Shown: positions 35,579-46,282 of the stretch, piece after piece
How positions within the stretch are numbered: the first letter of the stretch is position 1
Layout: the number at the start of each line of letters is the position of its first letter
Assembly: GCF_003207825.1 (NCBI RefSeq)
Contig: NZ_NKTY01000020.1
Location: 1-59,170 of the forward strand
Length of the DNA stretch: 59,170 nt
Direction of reading: 5' to 3'
DNA from: Komagataeibacter saccharivorans
GTDB taxonomy: Bacteria; Pseudomonadota; Alphaproteobacteria; Acetobacterales; Acetobacteraceae
Position numbers and translations under genes: made by a program
The notes under the pieces: model-generated
What the model was told of the DNA's origin: nothing
The model's input: only the letters and a program-made list of their open reading frames with translations
The model's database searches: none

Positions 35579-36127
35579 TTATTGGCAAGACAGCTCCACA
35601 AGCCGTATTTCACCATCAGTCGCGGTATTCCACCGCTGGTCCGTGGTGAAACAGGCGATTGATGCCGGTGGAAACCCGCGTATCAGCATGTTTTCCAGTC
35701 CGGGCGGGCAGTGCCCCCCGGCCCAGTGAAGCACCAGTCCCTGCAGGCCGGGATTGTGGCCTAATATCATGATATTGTTAATTTTATCGGGAACGGCATA
35801 CAGGCTGTCACGGATTGTTTCCGCCGTGGCGTCATACAGCGTGTTCACATATCGGATATCGGGTGCCTGATCGCCATAAAATGATCCGATGGCGTCCAGC
35901 GTCTGGCGCGTACGCAGCGACGGACTGACCAGAACCAGTTCCGGCGCGAAATGCCGCGCGCGCAGCCACGCCCCCTGCCGGGCGGCTGTTTCATGGCCAT
36001 GGGGGGTAAGCGGGCGCTCAAGGTCGGCGTGCATTCCCATCTCCCCGAACGGGGCGGGGGCGGCCTGCGCGTGGCGCATCACAATCAGCCGCCGGGTGGG
36101 GAAGCCCCCTTCGGATCGGTCCGGCAT
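35579..36127 (-). CDS. SixA-like histidine phosphatase (aarB position)
   Basis: The 182-residue protein has the phosphohistidine RHA motif near the N-terminus (LIVMRHAQAAP) and the second histidine in MILGHNPGL, the hallmarks of SixA/phosphoglycerate-mutase-fold phosphatases. In Acetobacter the gene between aarA and aarC encodes such a protein. Its substrate is unknown; SixA removes phosphate from phosphohistidine in phosphotransfer proteins. The ATG at 36127 lies 7 bp after the chorismate mutase stop, so the two are co-transcribed. Confidence 0.82.
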   Translation of the reverse strand: MPDRSEGGFPTRRLIVMRHAQAAPAPFGEMGMHADLERPLTPHGHETAARQGAWLRARHFAPELVLVSPSLRTRQTLDAIGSFYGDQAPDIRYVNTLYDATAETIRDSLYAVPDKINNIMILGHNPGLQGLVLHWAGGHCPPGLENMLIRGFPPASIACFTTDQRWNTATDGEIRLVELSCQ

Positions 36128-36134
36128 CTGGGAT

Positions 36135-36458
36135 TTACCGGCTTTCGCGTGCGAAGGCTTCGTGATGGCGGATGACCTCGCGGATGATGAAGGCGAGGAA
36201 TTTTTCCGCGAAGTCTGGGTCAAGCTGTGCCGCCGTGGCCAGTTGCCGCAGCCGGGCGACCTGACGGGCTTCGCGCGCGGGGTCGGCGGGCGGCATCTCG
36301 TTGGCGGCCTTGAGTTTGCCCACCGCCTGCGTATGGCGGAAGCGTTCGGCCAGCATGTAGATCAGGGCGGCATCGATGTTGTCGATGCTGCGGCGCAGTT
36401 CTTCCAGTTTCTGCTGCGCTGCGTTTGCTGCGTCATGCGTGGCCTGGGTGGTGTTCAT
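36135..36458 (-). CDS. Chorismate mutase, AroQ type
   Basis: The 107-residue all-helical protein has the AroQ pattern: ELRRSIDNIDAALIYMLAERF at the N-terminal helix, with the catalytic arginine and the downstream lysine, then DPAREARQVARLRQLA. It converts chorismate to prephenate for Phe and Tyr synthesis. The ATG at 36458 has GGAGAA upstream. It lies between the phosphoesterase and the SixA-like gene, an unusual place beside acetate-metabolism genes. Confidence 0.85.
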   Translation of the reverse strand: MNTTQATHDAANAAQQKLEELRRSIDNIDAALIYMLAERFRHTQAVGKLKAANEMPPADPAREARQVARLRQLATAAQLDPDFAEKFLAFIIREVIRHHEAFARESR

Positions 36459-36510
36459 CTGTTTCTGTTCTCCTGGAAGGGGCGTGCGGAAGGCATGTCG
36501 TATGCCCCTG

Positions 36511-37311
36511 TTATATGACAGGTGGCAGGTCGATCCATGCCAGATGGCCGCCCTTGCCTGCGCCCGTATCGGTAAAGATGGCCTTGCCGCCCATGCGGCC
36601 CTGCCGGACCCAGGGCCTGCCATCGGTCGAACGGCGGTCATGCCCGCAATAGACGGTGTAGCCCGCAGGAATATGATCGACCCAGTTCAGCCGCCGTTCC
36701 GGGTAGCCGTCTTTCTGCATGTGGCCTGTTGTCTCGCCAAACAGGGCGCGTGACAGCAGGGGACTGACCGTGCCCAGGCCCGGCGGCGGCAGTTCGCCCA
36801 GCATGCGGACATGAAAACCCCCATGCACGAATATGGACTGCCCCAGCACGATCCACGCGGGCGCACGCGACAGGTCGGCCAGCGCGCGCTGGTACACATC
36901 GCTGTTTTCTTCCGCCATGAACTGCGCCAGCGTTTCCATAAGCGGCGGGTCGCGCCGCATCTTGCGCCCCTGTAGCGCGCGGGCCAGCTTGCGGTCGTGA
37001 TTGCCCAGAATGAACAGGCCCCGGCGTTCGTCTATCAGGCGCTGCATGAGGCGGAACGCCCCCGCGCTGTCCGGTCCGTAATCGACAAGATCGCCAAGCT
37101 GGATGACAAAACGGTCCGTCGCGGCCGCATGGCGGAAGGCGTGAAGATCGCCATGCACATCGCCCACAACACGCAGTGGCCGCCCGGCCAGAAGTTCGGT
37201 CAGCGGGTGCGCAGGCATGGCCGTGGGCAGCACGGATGCCTCCGCTGCCGGGGGCGGGGCGGAGTCCTCGCGCGCCATGACAGGCCGGTAAGAGGGAAAT
37301 CGACGTCTCAA
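36511..37311 (-). CDS. Calcineurin-like metallophosphoesterase
   Basis: The 266-residue enzyme has all metal-binding blocks: GDVHGD, GDLVDYGP, GNHD, VHGGFH and YCGHDRR. This pattern places it with PP2A-like and diadenosine tetraphosphatase (ApaH) relatives. The substrate cannot be fixed; a small protein phosphatase or nucleotide hydrolase are both plausible. It is 52 bp upstream of the chorismate mutase gene on the same strand and divergent from aarC. Confidence 0.82.
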   Translation of the reverse strand: MRRRFPSYRPVMAREDSAPPPAAEASVLPTAMPAHPLTELLAGRPLRVVGDVHGDLHAFRHAAATDRFVIQLGDLVDYGPDSAGAFRLMQRLIDERRGLFILGNHDRKLARALQGRKMRRDPPLMETLAQFMAEENSDVYQRALADLSRAPAWIVLGQSIFVHGGFHVRMLGELPPPGLGTVSPLLSRALFGETTGHMQKDGYPERRLNWVDHIPAGYTVYCGHDRRSTDGRPWVRQGRMGGKAIFTDTGAGKGGHLAWIDLPPVI

Positions 37312-37479
37312 GCGAAAAACCTCTCCTGTCTGTTGCTGGCTATGCCGTGTGGATACCCCTTGCTGGGTCTGGTTTCCTATTATTCACAAGATTGGTCGCC
37401 ATGCACTAGGGGATGGTCAATAATGTGTCGGGAATGACACGAAATGGTTGCAGGCGGGTAACGTCATGCGCGGGGGAAG

Positions 37480-37518
37480 GCGGTGTATTGCCAAAAATAC
37501 ATCCAAAAAATACACCGC
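37480..37518. promoter_or_regulatory. Operator-like inverted repeat upstream of aarC
   Basis: GCGGTGTATT (37480-37489) and AATACACCGC (37509-37518) are exact reverse complements, with an A-rich 19-bp spacer. The centre-to-centre distance is 29 bp, close to three helical turns, which suits a dimeric regulator contacting two sites or a looped complex. No matching known motif is recognised. Confidence 0.5.
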
Positions 37519-37784
37519 ATGTCTGATCGCGCTTCCCGATGGAGCAAACGTGAAACCGCAAAGCGAAGCCTGCCGCCCGGTGTCACACTTTTTTGTTGTG
37601 ACGTGGCCCGCAGGACGGAGAACAGATGATGACGTCATGCTGAAGTCAAACGCAGCGCCACGGCATAAGGTGCAAAGGGAATACCCACACCGGATGCGGC
37701 ACGCGGGCTGACGGGGACAGGCCAGAGGTACTATCGGGGGCACGCTGCCCCGCCTGCCGGACCGTGGCTGAAGCATCTGACATA

Positions 37785-37809
37785 TCCGGCCCGGCGCAGG
37801 CTGGCCGGA
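37785..37809. promoter_or_regulatory. Leader hairpin before aarC
   Basis: TCCGGCC (37785-37791) and GGCCGGA (37803-37809) form a 7-bp stem with an 11-nt loop, ending 29 bp before the ATG. One further mismatched pair would extend it. It may modulate leader stability; it overlaps no obvious ribosome binding site (GAGGGAAA, about 37826-37833). Confidence 0.4.
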
Positions 37810-37820
37810 CATAACAATAA

Positions 37821-39356
<1,536 letters not shown>

Positions 39357-39407
39357 TTGAGGACCGGCTGCGCGTGCATGGCATGCGCGGCCACCCGATA
39401 AAAGCGG

Positions 39408-39434
39408 CAGGACGGGATTTTTCAGCCCGTCCTG
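39408..39434 (-). terminator. Terminator between aarC and smc (bidirectional)
   Basis: CAGGACGGG and CCCGTCCTG are perfect 9-bp arms. On the minus strand the stem is followed by CCGCTTTTATC, which fits the end of the smc transcript; on the plus strand the T-run is weaker (GCGTTCGTGTTTT). It lies in the 90-bp gap between the two convergent genes. Confidence 0.65.
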
Positions 39435-39446
39435 GCGTTCGTGTTT

Positions 39447-42400
39447 TCAGGATACGGAAACGGGACGTTCCTCATCCACCATTTCGGTGGCGCGTTCCAG
39501 ATCGACGGACAGTACACGGCTGACGCCGCGTTCCTGCATGGTCACGCCATACAGTCGGTCCATATGGGCCATGGTCAACTGGTGATGGGTCACGACAAGG
39601 AAACGCGTGCCCGCTTCGGCCACCATGTCGCCCAGCAGGCTGCAAAAGCGCCCGACATTGGCGTCATCCAGCGGGGCGTCCACTTCGTCCAGCACGCAGA
39701 CAGGGGCCGGATTGCACCGGAACACCGCGAAGATGAGCGAAAGCGCCGTCAGCGCCTGTTCCCCGCCCGAAAGCAGCGAAAGCGTCGCCAGCTTCTTGCC
39801 CGGCGGCTGGGCATAGATTTCCAGCCCGGCCTGTAGCGGGTCGTCATTGCCGACCATGCCCAGATGGGCGCGGCCACCGTTGAACATGCGCGCGAACAGG
39901 GACTGAAAGTGCTGGTCGATCTGCGAAAACACGGCCATCAGCCGTTCGCGGCCTTCGCGGTTGAGTTGCCCGATCATGCCGCGCAGACGCGCGATGGCGG
40001 AGTTCAGCTCATCACGCTCATGCAGGATCGTGTCGATTTTGGTCGATGCGTCCTGTGCCTCGATTTCCGCACGCAGGTTGACCGGTCCCAGTTCATCGCG
40101 CTGGCGGCCAAGGCGCGCCACCTTGCGGCGCAGGCTGGTTTCGGCGGCGACACTCAGGTCGGTCGGGACAATATCGGCAGGCGGGGAGGATTCCGCCTGT
40201 AGCTGCGCCAGCAGCACCTGCGCCTGTTCACGCCTGCCTTCGGCGCGTACCAGTGCCTCACGCGCGGTCCCCAGCGTATCTTCAGCCATGCGGCGGCCCT
40301 GCTGCATTTCCGCCAGCCGGTTTTCCGCCTGTTGCAGTTCCTGCGCCGCCTGATCGTGCGCGGCGGTATGCTGTTCCAGTTCGGTGGCGATGGCGTCCCG
40401 GCGGGCACGTACGGCTACGGGCTGTGGCGCCAGACGCTCATGTTCCGTCCGGGCGTTGTCCAGCCGGGTCCGGGCTGCTTCGGCTTCCAGTGTTGCAGCT
40501 TCCACGCGATCGGCCCATTGCGTCCTGTCCTGTTCCAGCGTGGTCTGGCGCTGGTGCAGGGCTGCCTGTTCCGTCTGGAGCCGCGCCATGTCATCACGAC
40601 TGGCCTGTTCCTGCGTGCGCAGGGTTTCCGCCTGTTCGCGCAGCGTGGTCAGGGCCTGTTCCAGTTCTCCGGTATCGGGGAGGGCGACCATGCGGGCCTG
40701 TGCGGCCTGCATCGTTGCGTCCGCCTGTTCCAGCGCGTGCGACAGGTCGGTCATACGGGCACGGCGTGCTTCCAGCCGCGCGCCCGTCTCACGCGATTTC
40801 TGTTCCAGTTCGGCGCGTGCGGCGCGGACGTGTTCCAGATGGGCGCTGGTCGTATCCACCGCTTCACGTGCTTGCCGCAGGGCCTGTTCGGCCTGTGCTG
40901 CGGCATCCGTGGCCTGTGTGGCGGCGGTTTCGGCAATGGCGGGCAGGGGCAGGCTGGCCAGATGGGCCTGTTTGGCTTCAAGTTCCATACGCAGGGCATC
41001 GTGGTCGTTTTCCAGCCGCGCCTTTTCCGGCAGCATGGAATGCAGACGCGTTTCGGCTTCGCTATGGCTGGTTGTGGTGGCGTGCAGGGCCTGACGGGCC
41101 TGTTCCACGGTGGTTTCAGCCTGCTGGCGTTCCGCGCGCAGGCGGCTTTCCGTTGCCTGCGCCTCGGCAGTCTGTCGTGCGGCCTGCTGCTGCACCTGTT
41201 CCAGTTGCGCCAGTTCCGGCAGGGCGGATGCCTGCGCCATGGCCCGGTCAAGGGCCGCATCGGCTTCGCCCAGGGCCGCCTGCGCGGTTTCGTGCTGCAT
41301 GCGGACGGCGTTGATCTGCGTGGCGATGGTGGCATGCCGTCGGGACAGGTCGGATTCCTTGGCCCGGCAGGTTTCCAGCACGTTTTCGGCTTCGGTCCGT
41401 GCGGTACGGGTGGTGTCCAGAAGCCCTGTTGCCTGCTGGCGGGCCTGCATGGCGTCCTGACATGCCTGTTCCAGCGCGGGCAGGGCATCGCGTGCGTGTT
41501 CCAGTTCCGCGCGCAGTTCCCGCAGGCGGCCAAGCTGTTGCAGGCGCAGCGCCGCGCGTCCCGGCAGATTGGGGGCCTGAACATAACCATCCCAGCGCCA
41601 TAGCGCGCCGTCACGGGTTACAAGGCACTGCCCCGCTGCCAGACGGGGCTGTAAATCCGCCCCATCGCGCCCATCCGCCAGCAGTCCCGCCGCATTCAGC
41701 GCGCGCGACAGGGCCGGTGGGGCATCCAGCAGGGTGGAAAGCGGCGTAATATCCGCATCCGCGAAGGGAACGGGCGTGCCGGGTGGCAGGTCGCGCCATT
41801 CACGCGGGGCCTTGCCATCAATCGTGGCATCGAGGCCATCCGCCAGCACTACCGCCAGCGCCGTTTCCAGACCGGCGGGCACATGCAGGCTTTCCGCCAG
41901 CGTCACGCCGCTGGCCGGGGTCTGCTCCGTATCGCTTTGCAGGGCGCGGGCCAGACCGTCGGCCTCCGCTTCCAGACCCGACAGGCTGGCGCGGGCCTGC
42001 GCCAGTCGGGCAGTGCAGGATTCTTCCGCCTTTGCCGCGGCAACCTGTTCGGTTTCGGCGGCGGTCATGGCCTCACGGGCGGCTTCAAGCGTCCGTTCGG
42101 CTTCCGTGCGACGGTCAACAAGCCGTGCCAGATCGGCATCGGGTATGGCCTGTGCCTGCAACTGTTCCAGACTGGCGGCCAGCGTATCCACTTCGCTACG
42201 GGCACGGGCCTGTGCCGCCTGTGCGCCACGAAGTGCTTCCTCGGCTGCCTGCCGGGTGGAGCGGGCTTCCTTCAGCCGCGCATTGGCCTGTATTTCAGCC
42301 TGCGTGGCCTGCGTGCGGTTTTCTTCCGCAACAGTCAGTTCCCCGCGTATCTGCGCAAGGCGATTATCCGCCTGCGCCACCACCTGCGCCAGACGTTGCC

Positions 42401-43991
42401 GTTCGGCTTCGGGCACAAGGCTGGCACGGGCTTTTTCCACATGGGCATTCAGGGTGGCGACATCGCGCTCCAGCGCTTCCAGCCGGTCGCGCAGCGCCAT
42501 GGTGTCGCGCGTGGCCTGTTCATGCACGCGACGGCTTTCCACGCTGGCATTACGCGCCAGCCCGGCCTGTAGCACGGCTTCGGAATGGGTGCGGGTTGCT
42601 TCTTCCCGCGTGGTCAGGGCCGTGGTGGCCTGTTCCTGCGCGATACGGATCTGTTCATCATGGGCCGCGATTGCGGCTTCGGTCGGCATGGCCGCTTCAA
42701 GGGCCGCGATTTCTTCGCTCAGGGCCGCATGCTGGGCCGCCAGTTTTTCGTGCGCAAGGGTTGCGGCATCCAGTACTTCGCGGGCCTGCGTGGCCTGTAA
42801 CTGGGCTTCACGCAGGGCCACGGTGGCCTGTTCCACCCGCGCGGCCATATCGCCGCTGGCCTGCGCCAGTGCCACGCATTCATCCTGTCTGGCGTCCCGC
42901 AGGGCGGGCAGTGCGGACAGGCGTTGTGCGATCCCGGTCCGTTCGGCCTCAAGCTGTTCGAGCATCGTCTGCGCATCATCGCGCCGGGTCAGGGCGGCGG
43001 CCTGCACGCTTTCGCACTCGGCAAGGCGGGTGCTGGCCTGTTCCAGGGCGGATTCCGCGCGGGCCAGTTCCTCGGCAATGGTTTCGGCCCGGACCCGGAA
43101 ACGTTCCAGCGCGGTGCGTCGATCATCCACCTGCGCCCGGAGCTGGGGCAGGGCCTGCGTCATTTCGTAATCGGCAATGACCGCGCCTTCGGCCATTTCC
43201 TCGGCGGCCCTGAGGTCGGCGCGGGCCGCATGCAGCGCCGCCTCGCTTTCGGTCACGCCGTGATGCGCGCGGGCATGCAGCAGGGCCAGAAGGGCGACTT
43301 CCGATGCCCGCAATTCCTGCGACAGCGTGCGGTAGCGGCCTGCCTGCTCGGCCTGTTCATGCAGGTCGCCCAGCCGGGATTCAAGCTGGATGCGCAGGTC
43401 TTCCGCGCGGGCCAGATTGGCTTCGGTCGCCCGCAGTTTCAGTTCGGCTTCATGCCTGCGGCCATGCAGGCCGGTAATCCCGGCCGCTTCTTCCAAAATG
43501 GTGCGGCGTTCTTCGGGCCGGGCATTGACCAGTGCCGATACGCGCCCCTGACTGACCATGGCCGACGACCGTGCGCCCGATGCCAGATCGGCAAACAGGG
43601 TCTGCACGTCGCGCCCGCGCATGGTGCGCCCATTGACGCGGTAACCGCTGCCAGCCCCCCGATCCGCCCGGCGGCAGACCTGCAGTTCGTCCTGGCCCTG
43701 AAACGGGGCGGGGGCGACGCTGGCGGCGCCTTCCAGCGTAAGGGTCACTTCCGCCATGTTGCGCGCCGCACGGGCCGCAGTTCCCGCGAAGATCAGGTCA
43801 TCCATCTCACCCCCGCGCAGCGAGCGGGCGTTGGTTTCCCCCATCACCCAGCGCAGGGCCTCGACCACGTTGGACTTGCCGCAGCCATTCGGCCCGACAA
43901 TGCCCGTCAGGCCGGGCAGGATGTCCACGGCGACCGGGTCGGCAAAACTCTTGAACCCGGCGATGCGCAGCCGGACGAAACGGGCGGTCAT
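39447..43991 (-). CDS. smc: Chromosome segregation protein SMC, unusually long
   Basis: SMC forms the condensin ring that organises the chromosome. Walker A is GPNGCGKS (33-40), the ABC signature LSGGEQALTALS is near residue 1405 and Walker B is LDEVDAPLDD near 1435. The hinge domain lies around residues 690-820. At 1514 residues it is about 30% longer than the usual 1150-1200; the extra length is alanine-, glutamine- and glutamate-rich coiled coil on both sides of the hinge. It starts 16 bp after dsbA, on the same transcript. Partners ScpA and ScpB are not in the window. Confidence 0.95.
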   Translation of the reverse strand: MTARFVRLRIAGFKSFADPVAVDILPGLTGIVGPNGCGKSNVVEALRWVMGETNARSLRGGEMDDLIFAGTAARAARNMAEVTLTLEGAASVAPAPFQGQDELQVCRRADRGAGSGYRVNGRTMRGRDVQTLFADLASGARSSAMVSQGRVSALVNARPEERRTILEEAAGITGLHGRRHEAELKLRATEANLARAEDLRIQLESRLGDLHEQAEQAGRYRTLSQELRASEVALLALLHARAHHGVTESEAALHAARADLRAAEEMAEGAVIADYEMTQALPQLRAQVDDRRTALERFRVRAETIAEELARAESALEQASTRLAECESVQAAALTRRDDAQTMLEQLEAERTGIAQRLSALPALRDARQDECVALAQASGDMAARVEQATVALREAQLQATQAREVLDAATLAHEKLAAQHAALSEEIAALEAAMPTEAAIAAHDEQIRIAQEQATTALTTREEATRTHSEAVLQAGLARNASVESRRVHEQATRDTMALRDRLEALERDVATLNAHVEKARASLVPEAERQRLAQVVAQADNRLAQIRGELTVAEENRTQATQAEIQANARLKEARSTRQAAEEALRGAQAAQARARSEVDTLAASLEQLQAQAIPDADLARLVDRRTEAERTLEAAREAMTAAETEQVAAAKAEESCTARLAQARASLSGLEAEADGLARALQSDTEQTPASGVTLAESLHVPAGLETALAVVLADGLDATIDGKAPREWRDLPPGTPVPFADADITPLSTLLDAPPALSRALNAAGLLADGRDGADLQPRLAAGQCLVTRDGALWRWDGYVQAPNLPGRAALRLQQLGRLRELRAELEHARDALPALEQACQDAMQARQQATGLLDTTRTARTEAENVLETCRAKESDLSRRHATIATQINAVRMQHETAQAALGEADAALDRAMAQASALPELAQLEQVQQQAARQTAEAQATESRLRAERQQAETTVEQARQALHATTTSHSEAETRLHSMLPEKARLENDHDALRMELEAKQAHLASLPLPAIAETAATQATDAAAQAEQALRQAREAVDTTSAHLEHVRAARAELEQKSRETGARLEARRARMTDLSHALEQADATMQAAQARMVALPDTGELEQALTTLREQAETLRTQEQASRDDMARLQTEQAALHQRQTTLEQDRTQWADRVEAATLEAEAARTRLDNARTEHERLAPQPVAVRARRDAIATELEQHTAAHDQAAQELQQAENRLAEMQQGRRMAEDTLGTAREALVRAEGRREQAQVLLAQLQAESSPPADIVPTDLSVAAETSLRRKVARLGRQRDELGPVNLRAEIEAQDASTKIDTILHERDELNSAIARLRGMIGQLNREGRERLMAVFSQIDQHFQSLFARMFNGGRAHLGMVGNDDPLQAGLEIYAQPPGKKLATLSLLSGGEQALTALSLIFAVFRCNPAPVCVLDEVDAPLDDANVGRFCSLLGDMVAEAGTRFLVVTHHQLTMAHMDRLYGVTMQERGVSRVLSVDLERATEMVDEERPVSVS

Positions 43992-44007
43992 GACAGAAGG
44001 GCTCCGC

Positions 44008-44649
44008 TCACTGTGCCGCGGCTTCGACCTTTTTGGCGAACTCCTCGTAGGTCAGTTCCTGCGAGACCTGCTCCTTGTCATTGAAGCGGAAGGTGGGGGT
44101 GCCGTCGATCTTGTACTGCATCTGGGCGCGGTCTTCCTCCTCCATGATGGCATGACGCAGCGTTTCGTCATGGATCGTCTGCTGGAACAGGTCGGGCGAC
44201 ATGCCGGCAAGGGCCGCCATCTTCTGGATTTCCGCCTCATGGTTGACTTCGTTGCCATAGGCGTCCTTGCCAAAGGCCCAGCGGTCCTGACTGGACAGCA
44301 GGGCCAGCACGAAGGCTTCATACCGTTCGGGGGGCAGGGCGCGCGCCACCATGGAGGCCGTGAGCGCCACCTGATCGAGCGGGAAGTCGCGGAAGATGTA
44401 ATAGACCTTGCCCGTATCGATCAGCTTGCTGCGCACCTCGGGAAAGATTTCCGCCGCGAAGCGGGCGCAATGCGTGCAGGTAAGGGAGAACCATTCCTCC
44501 ACCCGCACCCTGGCCGAAGGATTGCCCGCCGCGCGGATGGTCAGGCGCGGATCGGATGCCTGCGCCATCGCCCGGCTGGAAAGCAGGCTGCCGCCCGTCA
44601 TCAGCGCGGGGGCAAGGGCAAGCAGGGTGCGGCGGTTGATGGGCTTCAC
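44008..44649 (-). CDS. DsbA-family thiol:disulfide oxidoreductase
   Basis: The 213-residue periplasmic protein has a twin-arginine-like signal (NRRTLLALAPALMTGG, cleavage near AMA-QA) and a thioredoxin fold with the active site CTHC (Cys58-Cys61). The cis-proline loop is GTPTFRFND. Members of this subgroup act like DsbA or DsbG/ScsC; the CTHC pair favours an oxidase-type role. It is followed by smc after 16 bp, an association also seen in other Alphaproteobacteria. Confidence 0.85.
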   Translation of the reverse strand: MKPINRRTLLALAPALMTGGSLLSSRAMAQASDPRLTIRAAGNPSARVRVEEWFSLTCTHCARFAAEIFPEVRSKLIDTGKVYYIFRDFPLDQVALTASMVARALPPERYEAFVLALLSSQDRWAFGKDAYGNEVNHEAEIQKMAALAGMSPDLFQQTIHDETLRHAIMEEEDRAQMQYKIDGTPTFRFNDKEQVSQELTYEEFAKKVEAAAQ

Positions 44650-44780
44650 GGGTCACTCTCCGGTATGGAAATCAGGTGGGGACATCGCCCCGGCGGGTTA
44701 AGTGTAAAGATGCGGGCGATCCGCGTAAATCCGTCCCGCCATGCGAAGGCACGCCCCCGGGTAGGAGACGTGCCCTGCGT

Positions 44781-45704
44781 TCAGGCCGGCTGCGGGGCTT
44801 CTGCGGGCGGCAGGCGCACGCGCACATGGCGGATATGGCGGGCATCCGAATCAAGGGTGCGGAAAACCATGCCGCTTTCGTGGGTTACGATTTCGCCGCG
44901 CGTGGGGACATGGCCTGCGAGACGGAAGACAAGCCCGCCCACGGTTTCGATCTCGGCCTCGCGTTCGTCGCGCGTCAGGATCTGGCCGACCTTTTCCTCA
45001 AACGCCGCGACAGGGGTGCGGGCATCCACGTCAATCGTGCCGTCGGGCCTGTCGCGCATCATGTTGACGGTGGGTTCGTCATGCTCGTCCGAGATGTCGC
45101 CCACGATGGTCTCGATCAGGTCCTCGATGGTGACAAGGCCATCAATGCCGCCATATTCGTCAATTACCAGCGCCAGATGGACATGGCGCAGGCGCATCTG
45201 CAACAGCAGGTCCAGCACGGGCAGTTGCGGCGCCACCATGAGCGGCTGGCGCAGCAGCGGTTCCATGCGGAAGGCCTCGCTCGTGCCGACATAGGCGATC
45301 AGGTCCTTCACATGGATCATGCCCACGATATCGTCGAGCTGTTCGCGATAGACCGGCATGCGGGAATGGTTTTCCCGCCGCATCATCGCCAGCGCCTCAT
45401 CAAGGCTGATATCCACGGGCATCGCCACGATGTCGGCGCGCGGGATCATGACGTCATCGGCGGTAATGCCGCGCAGACGCAGCACATTGGCCAGCAGGGC
45501 GCGTTCCTGCCGGTCCAGTTCGGATGAACGGGGGTCGTCCCCCTCGCTGCCCGCGGCTTCATCCGCTTCCTTGACCAGCGCGGCAATGGAATGACGCAGC
45601 CCCTGTTCGCCGCGCTTGCGGCTGAACAGCGACAGGAATCCCCTGCCGCGCGACCCGGACGGAGGTTCCGCGCCCCCTCCCGCATCAGTGTTGGGACGGC
45701 TCAT
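44781..45704 (-). CDS. CorC/HlyC-type CBS-domain protein
   Basis: The 307-residue cytosolic protein has two CBS domains (about 80-210; VMIPRADIVAMPVD and the second near LVIDEYGGIDGLVT) and a C-terminal CorC_HlyC domain (about 220-300). It lacks membrane helices, so it is the soluble CorC form linked to divalent cation (Mg2+/Co2+) efflux. Its ATG overlaps the ybeY stop (ATGA). The miaB-phoH-ybeY-corC order is conserved; the lnt gene that often follows is absent, replaced by dsbA-smc after about 130 bp. Confidence 0.85.
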   Translation of the reverse strand: MSRPNTDAGGGAEPPSGSRGRGFLSLFSRKRGEQGLRHSIAALVKEADEAAGSEGDDPRSSELDRQERALLANVLRLRGITADDVMIPRADIVAMPVDISLDEALAMMRRENHSRMPVYREQLDDIVGMIHVKDLIAYVGTSEAFRMEPLLRQPLMVAPQLPVLDLLLQMRLRHVHLALVIDEYGGIDGLVTIEDLIETIVGDISDEHDEPTVNMMRDRPDGTIDVDARTPVAAFEEKVGQILTRDEREAEIETVGGLVFRLAGHVPTRGEIVTHESGMVFRTLDSDARHIRHVRVRLPPAEAPQPA

Positions 45705-46282
45705 GACCGGTTCTCCCGCGCGGAAGCCATGCGGCCCGCTTTCCATGGATTGGCCACGCGCAGGCCGGACAGGGTGCGGGCTTCAAGCATTTCCATCTCC
45801 CGCGCCTCGCCGGGGTGATGATGGTCATACCCGGCCAGATGCAGGACACCGTGAATGACCAGATGCGTCAGATGGGCGGCCATGTCGCGCCCGGCGGCGC
45901 GGGCTTCGCGCTGGACCGTCTCGAAGGCGATGATGATGTCGCCACCCCACACGCCGCCGCCCATCTGCATGGGAGCGTATTCGAATGTCAGGACATTGGT
46001 GGGTTTGTTGCGCCCGCGATGCTGCCAGTTCATATGGCGGACCGTGCGGTCATCCGCCAGCACGACCGTAACCGGTCCATGGCAGCCGGTGGCCTGCAAC
46101 GCGGCATCCACCGCGCGCGTGACCAGACGGACGGGGCAGGGGACGGCGCGGTTCCAGCGCCTGTCCGCCACTGTTACATCGGGTTCGTCCATTCCGGCCG
46201 GAAGGACGGGCATCGTGGCCCGTCCCGCTGCATCCGCGACCCCGCCATGATGGGCGGGGCCTGTGCTACTTCGAGGTTTCAT
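45701..46282 (-). CDS. ybeY: Endoribonuclease YbeY
   Basis: YbeY is a metal-dependent RNase needed for 16S rRNA 3'-end maturation and ribosome quality control. The 193-residue protein ends in the zinc motif HGVLHLAGYDHHH (H3xH5xH). The ATG at 46282 overlaps the end of phoH by 17 bp; the N-terminal about 30 residues before the domain are poorly conserved and a later start is possible. Its stop overlaps the corC start by 4 bp. Confidence 0.9.
   Translation of the reverse strand: MKPRSSTGPAHHGGVADAAGRATMPVLPAGMDEPDVTVADRRWNRAVPCPVRLVTRAVDAALQATGCHGPVTVVLADDRTVRHMNWQHRGRNKPTNVLTFEYAPMQMGGGVWGGDIIIAFETVQREARAAGRDMAAHLTHLVIHGVLHLAGYDHHHPGEAREMEMLEARTLSGLRVANPWKAGRMASARENRS

Noticed and set aside
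37448-37711. A short plus-strand frame (87 codons, TTG start) in the aarC spacer
   Set aside because: No ribosome binding site or homology-like content is evident, codon choice is unlike neighbours, and it covers the inverted repeat.
41734-43180. Long plus-strand frames within smc rich in Ala, Ser, Arg or Pro
   Set aside because: They result from the repetitive GC-rich coiled-coil codons of smc read backwards; the composition is low complexity and no motif is present.
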